A stretch of 64,000 nt of DNA from Mycolicibacterium litorale (GCF_010731695.1 NZ_AP022586.1:62001-126000), one strand, 5' to 3'. Numbered from the stretch's first letter, positions 1 to 9,104 are shown. Program-made: numbers and translations. Notes: generated by a model not told the origin, from the sequence alone.

Positions 1-482
1 GGATCGTCCGCACCATGGCACGGCATGCTCCGAAATCCGAGAAGCGGACTGCCGGGAATGGTTCGCATGCACTAGGTCTGGAGGCATTGTCCGGCCCGAC
101 CGCTCAGGGGGTTGACCCCCACGCTGACCAGCCTCCGGCGGATGCAGCCTCGGCGTGACGCACTGCGCAACGGTGCAACGAGGCCGGTGGTGCACCACGA
201 TGTGCACGGCCGGGGTGCGTGGGTCGGCGGGTGCGTGGGCCATCATGGAGGTGCGCCGTTACGCCGGTCGGCCCGCTGACGCACACGCCGGTCGCGCCCC
301 TGGTGCTGCGAACCGGCCTGTGCGTCCGACTACACCAGGTCTGCCCAGCGCGGTGGGGAGCGCTCGACGTGGCAGGGGCTGCGCAGCGGTAAAGGGGCAC
401 CCGGGAGCAGGGTTACGGCACCGGTGGAGCGGGCCGCGGTGGCCGTGCTGAATGTCAGTGCCGGCGGATAGGTTCAACGGCC
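1..482. other. No supported gene
   Basis: Long open frames exist on both strands, but they are Arg/Pro/Ala-rich translations of the kind produced by chance in very GC-rich DNA. None has a recognisable domain or a convincing ribosome site. I see no repeat or RNA gene. It is probably decayed accessory DNA upstream of the broken HNH gene. Confidence 0.5.
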
Positions 483-968
483 ATGAGAAGCGCGGGACAG
501 CTTGTTGTTGATCAGCGTGTGCACGCTGCCGAGATCACGCGCTTTCACAGCCATGTCGTCTGCGGCCCAACGGCTTCGGATTGCAACATCTGGACCGGCG
601 CGATCGGCGCCGATGGCTACGGTCAGCTCTACCTGACCCGCGAGCGTTCAGGATTGTGCGTTCGCCCGCACCGCTACGCGTTGGCGATCGTGTCCGGTGT
701 AGTGGCCGCTGGGGTGCTCGGGCTTCACGAATGCGACAACCGTGTGCGTCAAGATCTCGGCGGCAACAAAACCCCATCAGCACGTCGGTCCGGCCCGCAG
801 GGTGACAACATTGAGCGGATGGCGCGGATGCGTCGCGGCGGCGGCCGATATGCGTTGCGACGCCTCGACGGTCGCGGTATTCGACGGGAACGGTCGGCGA
901 CGCTGCGGGAGGCGGTGCGCCATGGTGGGGACGCGGCGCTGCTCGGTGATCAGGCCACGCTGTGGTGA
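483..968 (+). pseudogene. HNH-endonuclease-like gene, apparently frameshifted
   Basis: The first 85 codons read as the mycobacterial HNH-type protein: an N-terminal histidine, an IWTGAIGADGYG stretch, VRPHRYALAI, then LHECDN. After HECDN the expected V-C-V-K-I-S continues in another frame (from about 742), and the downstream GPQGDNIERMARMRRGGGR block returns to the first frame. Two compensating indels near 740-805 therefore appear to have scrambled the zinc/metal-finger region. The tail (RRERSATLREAVRHG) again looks native. A nuclease with its core scrambled is probably inactive. Sequencing error is the main alternative. Family recognition is from memory of related mycobacterial plasmid and island proteins. 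Confidence 0.55.
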
Positions 969-1589
969 CATACGTCAGGGCCCCCCTGGAGCCGGTGCGC
1001 GTGGGAGCGGGTGCGGCGAGCTGGATGGTCTGGCGCGCGGTGTCGCAGTGCCGAGCTGGAAGGGTGTGCGGCGGTGGTGTCGCGCGCGGGCGCTTAGCCG
1101 CGCTGCACGAGTACCGCGTCGCGCGACGTCGCACCGTGTTGGCGTCGAACAACACGAGCAGAGCAGAAACTCGGGCGGTGCGGGCCCGGCAGATGCGGTG
1201 CCGCCCGATCGTTTCGCCGTGCCGTGGCCGTTGAGATCGACGCGCGGCGTGTTGCTCAAGCGCGCAAGCTTGAAGAACTGACCGACGCGGGGGGCAGAAA
1301 GCCTGAGGTAAGCAAGAGTGGCCTTGCCGCGCTGCACGGTGCCGGCGAGGAGGTCGGGGTGCGATCGCATTGTTCTGCGCGCTGGTAGCACCTGCCGCCG
1401 TGTCCTCCTCATCGCCCTGGATCGGATGTGCCACGCCGTGCTATTCGGGGATGCTGGGCGGTTCGCTTCGAGTGGCGAGGACACAGGTCACCGGATTTCA
1501 GGGCCCTTTCCGGCCTCAGTGGATGGACCGGTTGTTTCGCAAGGCCCGGCTGGACAGTGGCTGCCTGGCCTCGTAACCTAATCGTGACC
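969..1589. other. Intergenic region, no supported gene
   Basis: About 620 bases separate the broken HNH gene from the first operator of the island. Open frames on both strands are Arg-rich and featureless. The frame of the next gene is open back to 1428, but that extension is not signal-peptide-like and runs through the operator at 1590, so I treat it as noncoding. Confidence 0.45.
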
Positions 1590-1606
1590 TACGTATCTAG
1601 TACGTA
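1590..1606. promoter_or_regulatory. TACGTA-N5-TACGTA operator 1
   Basis: Two perfect TACGTA hexamers separated by five bases (TCTAG), so the hexamer centres lie 11 bp apart, one helical turn. The site ends 31 bases before the GTG start of the NlpC/P60 gene at 1638. This is the reference copy of a motif found at seven places in the island. Binding by the BlaI-type repressor encoded at 9445 is inferred, not shown. Confidence 0.65.
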
Positions 1607-1637
1607 CTTGCCCACTTCGCCGAAGGTTTTCGCTGTT

Positions 1638-2729
1638 GTGACTTCATCTGTGCTTGCGGTCCTGCCGCGCGCGTTGGGCAGGCGGCTCGTCTGCATTTTG
1701 GTTGCTTTCGGCGTTGTTGCTGCGCTTTTGGCAACCGATGTGCGCGCTGATCCGGCGGCTGATGCGCTTGCCGAACTGACTGAATTGTCGCGTCTGGCTG
1801 AGCAGACCACCGAGCAGATTCACACGGCGCAGATCGACCTTGACGAGAAGCTCGCAGCGCAGCAGGTTGCGGAGAAGGGGGCGGTTTCGGATCGCATGGC
1901 CGCGGATGCAGCGGCGGCCGATCTGGTGAGGTATCAGGCTGCAGTCGATAGGTTGGCCGCGGCTGCCTACATGGGTGGGCGCACGGATACCTTGGCGGCG
2001 GCGTTGACGGCGACGTCTCCTCAGGATTTGATCGATCAGCTGGCAGTCCAGAAGGCGGTTGCGTCGGAGCTGACTGTGCAGATGGCTGCGTTCCGGTCGG
2101 CCAGTGCGCGCGCCGCCGCAGCTGCAGACCAGTCGGCGAAGTCGGCAGCGCAAGCACGGATCGCGTCCGACGAGGCCGCCGCGGTGCGAACGGACCTTGA
2201 TGCCAAACACCGTCGAATGCAGGAGCAGATTCGTGCCGTGCAGGCCCGCTACGAGGCTCTGACACCTGACCAGCGGGCCATCTTGGCCGATCCCGGGCCG
2301 CCGCCCCCACCGCTGCCGCCGTCCCCGTCGGCGAACGATTCAAGCATTGTGGCCATGCCGGGCCCGGCCGGCGGCGGATCCTTTGGCAGCGGAACTGCGG
2401 TCGTGCAAGCTGCCCTGACACGGGTGGGATCACCGTATTCGTGGGGCGCCACCGGCCCGGATGCGTTCGATTGCTCAGGGCTGATCAAGTGGGCGTTCCT
2501 GCAGAACGGGAAGTCGTTGCCCCGGTCCAGTCAAGCGCTCGCGCAGGGCGGGCAGCCGGTGGCTGTTTCCGATATGCAACCCGGTGACATCGTGACCTTC
2601 TACGGCGACGTTTCCCATGCGGGGATTTACATCGGTGACGGGATGATGGTTCACGCGTCCACGTTCGGAACGCCGGTGAAGGTTGCGCCGATCTCGTCGG
2701 CACCAATTCACAACGTCCGGCGGTACTAG
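1638..2729 (+). CDS. Secreted NlpC/P60 peptidoglycan endopeptidase with coiled coil
   Basis: A cell-wall hydrolase expected to cut D-Glu-mDAP type bonds in the periplasm. From the GTG start the protein has 363 residues: signal peptide (about 1-32, ending VRADP), a long Ala/Gln-rich coiled coil (about 35-215), a Pro-rich linker, then an NlpC/P60 domain. Cys279 (DCSG), His327 (HAGIYIG) and His339 form the expected triad. The layout resembles RipC (Rv2190c) more than RipA. The start is chosen because the open frame upstream runs through the operator at 1590 and because a good signal peptide begins here. It is one of three NlpC/P60 proteins in the island, each preceded by a TACGTA site. Confidence 0.85.
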   Translation: MTSSVLAVLPRALGRRLVCILVAFGVVAALLATDVRADPAADALAELTELSRLAEQTTEQIHTAQIDLDEKLAAQQVAEKGAVSDRMAADAAAADLVRYQAAVDRLAAAAYMGGRTDTLAAALTATSPQDLIDQLAVQKAVASELTVQMAAFRSASARAAAAADQSAKSAAQARIASDEAAAVRTDLDAKHRRMQEQIRAVQARYEALTPDQRAILADPGPPPPPLPPSPSANDSSIVAMPGPAGGGSFGSGTAVVQAALTRVGSPYSWGATGPDAFDCSGLIKWAFLQNGKSLPRSSQALAQGGQPVAVSDMQPGDIVTFYGDVSHAGIYIGDGMMVHASTFGTPVKVAPISSAPIHNVRRY

Positions 2730-2749
2730 GCCGCCGCCGCGGCGCTGCG

Positions 2750-3547
2750 TCAATCGGAGAAGAAGTGGCTGGTGATTTCGGTCCACTCGCGGATCTCGTC
2801 GATGGTGTGAGCGACGTGCAGCGTCGAGTCGGGGATCAGCTCAGCGAGGCGCTCGGCGGTGGAGATGGGATGCAAGGGGTCGGTGTCCCAGGCCAGCACC
2901 AACGTGGGCTGGCGGATGGAGGTCAGCCGATTGGGGTCGGGTAGATCGGAGGAGCCGACTCCGCGCAGCGCGGCGGAGACCACATCGTCGTCGACGCCGG
3001 GTTGAAACTTGCCTTGCGGGTAGTTGGCGAAGATCGGCAGTGGGGGAGCGTCGGCCCATTGTTGTCGCCACGCGGTTGGTCCAATGGAGTCGATGAGGTC
3101 AGCGGTGTCGAAGTACCACTGGCGCAGTTGATCGGGCCCTGTTTCCCAGGCGACGGGAGGGATCACCAGTGCCAGCCGCCTGAATCGGCGAGGAGCGTTG
3201 AGGGCGGCGTGCAGTGCTGCAGCGGCTCCGAGCGAGGATCCGGCGAAATCGATGGGTTCATCGAGGCCGGCCGCGTCCAGGACGCGCAGCAGATCGTTGG
3301 CTGCTTGCTCGAAGCGATAGTCCTCGGGTTCTGGGCGGCCCCGTGATGCGCCGTGTCCGCGTTGGTCGTAGGTGATTAGACGGCGGCGGTCGGCGATAGC
3401 GTCGACGTCGAAGATGCCCAGGCCGCGCACGATCTGCCGGCTCATGAGCACGCCGTGCCCATAGCCGACTGGCACCGTGTTGGGTGGGCCGCTGAGCTGG
3501 TAGGCGATGGTGGCGCCATCGGTGATGAGAAGGTGGTCATCCGGCAA
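2750..3547 (-). CDS. Alpha/beta hydrolase
   Basis: A 265-residue single-domain cytoplasmic hydrolase. The nucleophile elbow GSSLG places Ser105. The acid is probably the Asp in WDTDPLHP near residue 225, and the base is His in HVAHTID near 248. The YDQRGHGAS block is typical of the fold. The start is TTG with a GAGGAG ribosome site five bases upstream; no ATG fits better. Substrate is unknown. It is convergent with the NlpC/P60 gene and reads in the same direction as the lipoprotein gene at 3604, 56 bases away, so the two may be co-transcribed. Confidence 0.8.
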   Translation of the reverse strand: MPDDHLLITDGATIAYQLSGPPNTVPVGYGHGVLMSRQIVRGLGIFDVDAIADRRRLITYDQRGHGASRGRPEPEDYRFEQAANDLLRVLDAAGLDEPIDFAGSSLGAAAALHAALNAPRRFRRLALVIPPVAWETGPDQLRQWYFDTADLIDSIGPTAWRQQWADAPPLPIFANYPQGKFQPGVDDDVVSAALRGVGSSDLPDPNRLTSIRQPTLVLAWDTDPLHPISTAERLAELIPDSTLHVAHTIDEIREWTEITSHFFSD

Positions 3548-3603
3548 TGCGGCTCCTCAGATGCGTTGGTGCGGTATTCCGTGGGGTTTCGGGTGCCAGC
3601 CGT

Positions 3604-4449
3604 CTATTCGACAGCGGTGAGGACGTTCACCGTGGCACCGTTGTCGGTTGAGGTGTAGATGGCGGTATCAGTGGCGATGTAGACCTGACCGTTGCCCGCG
3701 GCGAGCAGGGCCTGGGGTTTGTTGTTGAGCGAGTGGCCCGGCTGCCAGGTCTGCCCGTCGTCGGCGCTGGTGTACAGCCGTCCTTCGAGGTCGGCGCCGA
3801 GCAGGGGACCGCGGTCGGGCCAGCTGATGAACAGCAGTGCCGGCGCACCGGTGACTGCGCTGAACGTCCTCGCCCCGTCGGTGCTTCGGAGCAGCCCTTG
3901 GCGTGCTGTCGCGAGGATCTCATCCGGGGCATCCGGTGATATTGCGAGGTCGACGGCGGGGACTTCTGCGCGCTGCTGCCAGGACCGCTGATCAAAACTA
4001 ACCATCACGGTGCCGGATTGACTGTCGTGACCGTAGACCCGTCCGTGGCGGTACTCGAGTGCGTGGAAGTCGGCGCTACCGTGCAATGACAGAGGTTCCC
4101 AGGACTGGCCGGCGTCGCTGCTTTTGATCAGGCCGAGGTGCGGGGGCTGTTGGCGATCGGCGGGGTCCGGGTGGCCGCTGGCCAGGAATTCGTCGGGGCC
4201 GGCGACGGTGAAGCCCATGAAGTCCTGCGAGAGTTCACCGACTCGTTGGGGCGCCTGATCTTGCTCAACGGTGTAGAGGCCGTAATGAGTTGCGACGTAG
4301 AGCTTGTCGTCAGATGGGTTGATGCCGAGGCCGTGGATGTGCACCATGCCCGGCACGACGGCGGGTGGCGGGCTTTCGGGGGCGTTCGACGAACAGGCCG
4401 TGACCAGAGCCCCGGTCAGGGCGATGGCGAAAAGGTTGCGGATCAGCAC
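3604..4449 (-). CDS. Beta-propeller lipoprotein (F510_1955-type glycosylhydrolase-like)
   Basis: A 281-residue exported lipoprotein. The signal peptide ends in a lipobox, LVTAC, with the acylated Cys at 19. The rest is a repeat protein with sialidase/BNR-like turns (SSDAGQSW, STDGART, SADDGQTW, STDNGAT), i.e. a beta-propeller. HIHGLGINP near the N-terminus is characteristic of the family annotated as F510_1955, which often sits beside DUF305 genes in copper-resistance islands, as here. Enzymatic activity is doubtful. GTG start after a GGAAGG ribosome site. A degenerate TACGTA operator lies 26 bases upstream of the start, in the shared divergent region with the DUF305 gene. Confidence 0.75.
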   Translation of the reverse strand: MLIRNLFAIALTGALVTACSSNAPESPPPAVVPGMVHIHGLGINPSDDKLYVATHYGLYTVEQDQAPQRVGELSQDFMGFTVAGPDEFLASGHPDPADRQQPPHLGLIKSSDAGQSWEPLSLHGSADFHALEYRHGRVYGHDSQSGTVMVSFDQRSWQQRAEVPAVDLAISPDAPDEILATARQGLLRSTDGARTFSAVTGAPALLFISWPDRGPLLGADLEGRLYTSADDGQTWQPGHSLNNKPQALLAAGNGQVYIATDTAIYTSTDNGATVNVLTAVE

Positions 4450-4474
4450 ACGGACACCTTCCGGTCACGAGATC

Positions 4475-4491
4475 TACGTAGTTCAATAGTA
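4475..4491. promoter_or_regulatory. TACGTA-N5-ATAGTA operator 2
   Basis: Perfect left hexamer and a right half ATAGTA with two differences, same five-base spacer. It sits immediately upstream of the minus-strand lipoprotein gene and about 200 bases before the plus-strand DUF305 gene. The degenerate half is identical to that of operator 3 at 9189, which argues against chance. Confidence 0.55.
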
Positions 4492-4567
4492 GGTGGGCGG
4501 TGCGTGGCTACCGCGTGAGGTGGCTGCGCCTCGGGTGCGCCGACCGGGTGAAGGACCGGGGGAGGTG

Positions 4568-4584
4568 TCTTCATCAAATCTTCA
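4568..4584 (+). promoter_or_regulatory. TCTTCA-N5-TCTTCA direct repeat, response-regulator box 1
   Basis: Two perfect TCTTCA copies in the same orientation with a five-base gap (11-bp period), the arrangement bound by OmpR/PhoB-type regulators. It lies 110 bases before the DUF305 start. A possible -10 (CATACT, 4603-4608) follows. The same box recurs at 7392 and on the minus strand at 17482. The response regulator at 6587 is the natural reader (inference). Confidence 0.6.
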
Positions 4585-4693
4585 TCGGATCGCGAACCGA
4601 CCCATACTCGGCATGCTGAGGCTGGGGTCCGGCGGCGCAAGGCTTGCCGTGTGGACGCATGGTGTCACGAAGATGTTTGAGGAAGGATGTGCG

Positions 4694-5389
4694 ATGCAGC
4701 ACAAGCGTTTTGGATTCGGGTTTGCGGCGCTTGCGGCGTCGGCCCTGGTTATCAGTGGCTGTTCGAATGCAACGAACGAGTCTCAGTCATCGGCGTCGAG
4801 CACCACCTCAGCGGCAGCGTCGGCGTCGGCTTCGCCTAGTGCTGCGAGCAGTGACGCTGCGCATAACGATGCTGATGCGGCGTTCGCGCAGGGCATGATC
4901 CCTCATCATCAGCAGGCGATCGAGATGAGCGACATGCTGCTCGGCAAGCAGGGAGTTGATCCTGAAGTAGTGTCACTCGCCAACGAGATCAAGAACGCTC
5001 AGGGTCCTGAGATCGAACAGATGCAGGGCTGGCTGCGGGACTGGGGAGTGTCCTCGTCGACAACGGCCCCCAGCACTGCCGCAATGCCCGGTCATGACAT
5101 GCCTGGCCATCAAATGCCCAGCGGAGACATGGGTGATATGCCGGGTATGAGCGGCGGGGGTATGGGCATGATGTCGGAAGCCGATATGGCTGCACTGCAG
5201 AATGCGCAGGGCGCTGAGGCTAGCCGACTCTTTTTGACGCAGATGATCGAGCATCACAAGGGCGCGATCATGATGGCGCAGCAGGAGGTTGACAACGGCC
5301 AGTTCCCGGCGGCAGTCGAGATGGCGCGCAACATCGTGTCTTCTCAGCAAGCGGAGATCGACACGATGCAGGGAATGTTGGACAAGTAG
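4694..5389 (+). CDS. DUF305 lipoprotein, Met/His-rich
   Basis: A 231-residue exported lipoprotein. Lipobox VISGC with Cys23, then a Ser/Ala-rich linker, then two DUF305 halves each carrying an HH motif (MIPHHQQAIEMSDML and MIEHHKGAIMMAQQEV). Between them lies a Met/His/Gly-rich insert (MPGHDMPGHQMPSGDMGDM and on), a composition typical of periplasmic Cu(I) binding. DUF305 proteins are common in copper and silver resistance loci; a metal-sequestering role is inferred. ATG chosen because GAGGAAGG precedes it; the open frame continues upstream without a signal. Preceded by response-regulator box 1; the sensor kinase is convergent and immediately downstream. Confidence 0.85.
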   Translation: MQHKRFGFGFAALAASALVISGCSNATNESQSSASSTTSAAASASASPSAASSDAAHNDADAAFAQGMIPHHQQAIEMSDMLLGKQGVDPEVVSLANEIKNAQGPEIEQMQGWLRDWGVSSSTTAPSTAAMPGHDMPGHQMPSGDMGDMPGMSGGGMGMMSEADMAALQNAQGAEASRLFLTQMIEHHKGAIMMAQQEVDNGQFPAAVEMARNIVSSQQAEIDTMQGMLDK

Positions 5390-5405
5390 CGCGGAGGGGC
5401 ACTCG

Positions 5406-6590
5406 TCAGGGACGCGCTGAGTCAGCCGTCGCAGGGTGGTGCTGGCTGCGTATCGGGGTGATGGGCAGGGCGATGGTGAATGTTGCGCCGGCGCCGGGTC
5501 CAGCACTGGCTACCGAGATGGATCCGCCGTGGGCTTCGATGAGCGCTTTGGCGATGGCGAGCCCGATACCGGCGCCGCCGTGCTCGCGGTCGCGGGCGGT
5601 GTCTGCCCGGTAGAACCGTTCGAACACTCGGGTGACGTGCTCGGCGGCGATCCCTTCTCCGGTGTCGGCGACAGCGATTTTTACCTGGTCGCCGTCACGA
5701 AGACAGTGAAGGTGTACCGACCCGCCGGGCGGTGTGTGCCGTAGCGCATTCTCCAGCAGGTTCCCCAACACTTGAGACAGTCGTTGTTCGTCGGCCCACA
5801 GCGGCGGTAGCGGTTGCGGGAGGTGTACGTGCAGTCCGACCCCCTTGGTGTCATAGCGTTCTTGTGCTGCTGCGACGCACTGGCGGGTTAGGCGGTCCAC
5901 GTCGAGGGAGGCGTAGGACATAGACATCGCACTTTCCTCGGCCTTCGCCAGCGCGGCGACGTCATCGGAGAATCGCACCAGCCGACGGGTTTGGTCGCGC
6001 AGCATGGCTGCTGTCTGGGGTGTCAAGGAGCGCACGCCGTCTTCGAGTGCCTCGATGTAGGCCTCGAGTACTGCCACGGGTGTGCGGATCTCGTGCGCGA
6101 GGTCTCCGAACAGTTGCTGGCGTGTCGAATCGACGGCTTGAAGCCGGGAGGCCATTTGGTTGAATGCGGTTGCGAGGGCGTCGAAGTCATCGCCGAGGCG
6201 CGGCGGTGACACGCGGATGTCGTAGTTCCCTTCAGCGACATCGGTGGCCGCGGCGGCGACTTCGGTGATGGACCGTTGGAGGCGTCGACTGACGTAGAAG
6301 CTGACCGCGAGGGCGGCCAGTGCTGACACCGCTAGGGCGCCTCCGATGGAGATCACCGTTGCGTAGCCGTAGGCCTCTTCGGCGTGGACTTCTTCCAGGG
6401 AGTCCATCGGGACACCGGCACGGTGGAGGTGTTCGCGGAACAGCGGTGGGCCGACCACGGCAGCGACCACCGCGGTCGTCGCCGCTCCGGCCGCCAGCAC
6501 GATGGCTTGGGCCGCCAGGAGTCGCAGGCCGATACCGGGACGGCCCGGCCGTCGACGCCGGCGAGGGGTCGACGTAGGTGGGGGAGTCAC
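5406..6590 (-). CDS. Sensor histidine kinase
   Basis: A 394-residue membrane kinase. Transmembrane helices at about 22-48 and 78-100 bracket a short extracytoplasmic loop (about 50-77) containing three His and one Met, which could bind metal. HAMP linker follows (about 100-155), then the dimerisation box with phospho-acceptor His166 (LAHEIRTP), and the ATPase domain with N, G1 (DTGEGIA) and G2 (GAGIGLAIAK) boxes. It overlaps the response-regulator gene by four bases (ATGA), so they are co-translated. Context (DUF305, metal genes) suggests metal or envelope sensing, but the ligand is unproven. Confidence 0.9.
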   Translation of the reverse strand: MTPPPTSTPRRRRRPGRPGIGLRLLAAQAIVLAAGAATTAVVAAVVGPPLFREHLHRAGVPMDSLEEVHAEEAYGYATVISIGGALAVSALAALAVSFYVSRRLQRSITEVAAAATDVAEGNYDIRVSPPRLGDDFDALATAFNQMASRLQAVDSTRQQLFGDLAHEIRTPVAVLEAYIEALEDGVRSLTPQTAAMLRDQTRRLVRFSDDVAALAKAEESAMSMSYASLDVDRLTRQCVAAAQERYDTKGVGLHVHLPQPLPPLWADEQRLSQVLGNLLENALRHTPPGGSVHLHCLRDGDQVKIAVADTGEGIAAEHVTRVFERFYRADTARDREHGGAGIGLAIAKALIEAHGGSISVASAGPGAGATFTIALPITPIRSQHHPATADSARP

Positions 6591-7339
6591 TGTCCGGTTC
6601 CCATCCGGTATCCGACACCTCGAACCGTGGCGATGTAGCGGGGGCGTGCGGCGTCGTCGCCGAGTTTGCGTCGCAAGTGTCCGATGTGGACGTCGACGAG
6701 GTGTTCGTTGCCGACCCAGGGTTCGTCGCGGATTATTTCGAGAAGTTGTCGGCGGCTCAGCACGATTCCTGGCCGCGCGGACAGGGCTTCGAGAATGTCG
6801 AATTCCGTGCGGGTCAACAGGATTAGTTCGTCGTCGATATGTACCTCACGGGCGGCGACGTTGATGCTCAGTCCGCCGAAGCGGCGCGGCGGGGCTGTCT
6901 CTCGTTCGGCGGGTGCGGCGGCTGTTTGCAGGATGCGGGGTCGCCGCAGCATGGCGCGGATGCGCGCGACCAGCTCGCGGGGACTGAAGGGTTTAGTGAT
7001 GTAGTCGTCGGCGCCGACGGTGAGGCCGAGCACGGTATCCAGTTCGGTGTCACGGGCGGTGAGCATGACGACGTAGGCGTCGGAGAAGGTCCGCAATTGC
7101 CGGCAGACCTCGAGTCCGTCGATGCCGGGTAGGCCGAGGTCAAGGATGACGACATCGGGATCCAGGTCGCGTGCGACGGCGATTGCGTCGACACCGTTGC
7201 CGGCGACGACGGCTTCGAACTGCTCGCGTTCGAGATAGCTGGCCACCACTTCGGCCAGGGGGAGTTCGTCGTCGACGACCAGCGCGCGGTATCCCTTCGC
7301 GCTCTCAGGCGCGCCCAGGTGGTGGTGCTGCATGTCCAT
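6587..7339 (-). CDS. OmpR-family response regulator
   Basis: A 250-residue DNA-binding partner of the kinase at 5406. The receiver has the acidic pair DD (23-24), phospho-acceptor Asp67 (VILDLGLPG) and the Lys of YITKPFS. A winged helix of OmpR/PhoB type follows, ending RPRYIATVRGVGYRMG. The N-terminus carries an unusual MDMQHHH prefix before the receiver. It is transcribed away from the direct-repeat box at 7392, which lies 53 bases upstream and so could serve autoregulation as well as the small gene on the other side. Confidence 0.9.
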   Translation of the reverse strand: MDMQHHHLGAPESAKGYRALVVDDELPLAEVVASYLEREQFEAVVAGNGVDAIAVARDLDPDVVILDLGLPGIDGLEVCRQLRTFSDAYVVMLTARDTELDTVLGLTVGADDYITKPFSPRELVARIRAMLRRPRILQTAAAPAERETAPPRRFGGLSINVAAREVHIDDELILLTRTEFDILEALSARPGIVLSRRQLLEIIRDEPWVGNEHLVDVHIGHLRRKLGDDAARPRYIATVRGVGYRMGTGQ

Positions 7340-7391
7340 ATGGTGCCTGCTGGTGCGCCCGTAACCAGGTATGGCTGACCGGGCGGCTCGA

Positions 7392-7408
7392 TCTTCAGCA
7401 GATCTTCA
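7392..7408 (+). promoter_or_regulatory. TCTTCA-N5-TCTTCA direct repeat, response-regulator box 2
   Basis: Perfect copy of the box seen at 4568, with GCAGA as spacer. It occupies the divergent region between the response regulator (minus strand) and a small membrane-protein gene (plus strand), 61 bases before the latter's start. A location beside the regulator's own gene is what an autoregulated OmpR-type factor would show. Confidence 0.6.
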
Positions 7409-7468
7409 CACGACTCATACCGTTTTCCTCCTGCGGTGGGGTGAGGCTCACTGTGAGGAGGGCCTGAC

Positions 7469-7723
7469 ATGCGTTGGCTGATGGACGTGTGCCCGAACAG
7501 TCTCGGGTGGCAAGCGTGGCTGATCCTGTGTGCCGTGGTCGTGGTGCTGTGGGCGGCTGCGATCGCCGGCGCGACGGCGCTATTTAACGCCTCTCGCTGG
7601 CCGCGTCGTTCGGGGCGGCCTGACGTGCCCGAGGAGGCCGATTCGCAGGGGCCGCACCGCGGCGCACTGACCGGTCCACCTGCGCGGCATCGCGGCGACG
7701 TCAATATTCGATCAAGCGGGTGA
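7469..7723 (+). CDS. Small membrane protein, unknown
   Basis: An 84-residue protein with one clear transmembrane helix (about 14-42, Trp-rich start then Val/Leu/Ala) and a polar Arg/Pro/Gly tail. A strong GAGGAGGG ribosome site lies just before the ATG. I do not recognise a family; similar short one-helix proteins accompany metal two-component loci. The last 23 bases overlap the 3' end of the RipA-like gene on the opposite strand. Preceded by response-regulator box 2, so it is a likely target of the system. Confidence 0.6.
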   Translation: MRWLMDVCPNSLGWQAWLILCAVVVVLWAAAIAGATALFNASRWPRRSGRPDVPEEADSQGPHRGALTGPPARHRGDVNIRSSG

Positions 7724-9104
7724 CGTAGGGCGTCATGCCGGAGGTGCGCACGGGCGAGATCTTGACGACCGACCCGGTGTAGGGGGCTTCGATCATCATG
7801 CCGTCGCCCAGATACATCGCTTCGTGCTGGCTGGCGTTGGGGCCGTAAAAGATGAGGTCACCGCGTCGCATCTGTGACGAGGGGATCTTGCGGCCTGCGT
7901 TGTATTGCGACCCGGAGTAGTGGTCGAGTTTGATGCCGACGCCGGCGAAGGCATACAGCATCAGGCCCGAACAGTCGAAACCCACGGTGTTGGCGCCCTG
8001 GTCGATGCCTCGTGACGGGCCGTTGGCGTTGCCGCCGCCCCAGGAGTAAGGCACGCCCAGTTGTGACATGGCGCGGCGAATCACGAACTCTGAGGCCTGG
8101 CGGCCGTAGAGGCGGGGGATGCGTCCGTTGGTGATGCCGGGATCTGCGGCGGCGGTGACTGGAGACAGAATGCCGAGTTTGGTGAGGAACTTGCGGCCCA
8201 TGTCGGCCGTCAGCTGCGCCGAGGTCGCCATGATCTTGAGGACGGCATTGATGATGGCCACCGGGTCGCCGGCCACGTTAGCGCTGGGCACCATCGGCAG
8301 CGTGGTGTCCCACAGGCCCCCCTCGGTGGCGCCCCCCGGCGACGTGGTGCCGCGGTCCCAGGGAGCGCCGGATACCGGCACAGTGCCGGGTTGCGCCGCA
8401 CTGGGCGCGGCGGCTGTCGCCGCCACCGGTCGGGCAGCTTCCAGTCGAGCTTGAGCGGAGTCGCGTTCGGTAGCGAGCCGTTCGACCTCGCGTCGCTGTG
8501 CGGTAAACGTCTGCTGGGCGTCCCGGAGTGCGGCTACCGCGTCGTCTTGCCGGCGTTGGGCGTCTGCGGCGGCGCTCTCGGCGCGCGCCCGCGCTGCCGT
8601 CGCAGCAGAAAGCTTGTTGGCCTGATCGGTCTGCCGACGCAAGAGGTCGTCGTGGACCCGCTGGAAGCTGATGGTGAGGGTCTGCTGGGTCGAGGCCCCG
8701 GCCAGGATCTCCTCGGGACTTTGTGCCAGCGGCAACGCACCCGACGGCCCGTTCATATAGGTCGACGCGGCGAAGCGGTCAAAACGGTGTTGTGCGGCCT
8801 CGATCGCGTGTTGGCTGGCGGTAAGGGCTTGGTCGCTGGCAACAACGTCGCGTCGGGCCTGCGCGAGGGTGTCGCGAGTGGCCGCGATTTCGACCAGGGC
8901 ACGGTTGACGCCCTCTTGCTTGATCTGGATGTCGCTACCGACGTCGGCCATCCGCTGGTTCGCTTCGGCGACCGCCGCAACCAATGAGGGAACGTCGTCG
9001 CGGTCGGGGCTGCCGTCATGCCCGGCAACAGCGGTACCCGGGGCGCTGAGCACCAGTGCCGGCATTAATGCGAAGAGACTCAGAAAAGAAGTGAGGCGCC
9101 GCAT
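7701..9104 (-). CDS. RipA-like NlpC/P60 peptidoglycan endopeptidase
   Basis: A 467-residue secreted hydrolase. Signal peptide (1-27, ending TAVAG), a long coiled-coil regulatory region (about 40-235), a Pro/Gly linker, then an NlpC/P60 domain. Cys378, His427 and Glu439 have the same spacing as the RipA triad (C383, H432, E444), and the YSWGGG and DCSGL motifs are intact, so it should be active on D-Glu-mDAP stems. RipA proper is a division enzyme; this island copy is more likely a stress-induced paralogue. Start supported by GAGGAG. Operator 3 lies 85 bases upstream. Confidence 0.9.
   Translation of the reverse strand: MRRLTSFLSLFALMPALVLSAPGTAVAGHDGSPDRDDVPSLVAAVAEANQRMADVGSDIQIKQEGVNRALVEIAATRDTLAQARRDVVASDQALTASQHAIEAAQHRFDRFAASTYMNGPSGALPLAQSPEEILAGASTQQTLTISFQRVHDDLLRRQTDQANKLSAATAARARAESAAADAQRRQDDAVAALRDAQQTFTAQRREVERLATERDSAQARLEAARPVAATAAAPSAAQPGTVPVSGAPWDRGTTSPGGATEGGLWDTTLPMVPSANVAGDPVAIINAVLKIMATSAQLTADMGRKFLTKLGILSPVTAAADPGITNGRIPRLYGRQASEFVIRRAMSQLGVPYSWGGGNANGPSRGIDQGANTVGFDCSGLMLYAFAGVGIKLDHYSGSQYNAGRKIPSSQMRRGDLIFYGPNASQHEAMYLGDGMMIEAPYTGSVVKISPVRTSGMTPYVTRLIEY

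Noticed and set aside
535..1434. Long minus-strand open frame over the HNH region
   Set aside because: Arg/Ala/Pro-rich, no domain, and it lies opposite the clearer HNH remnant; typical of chance frames in GC-rich DNA.
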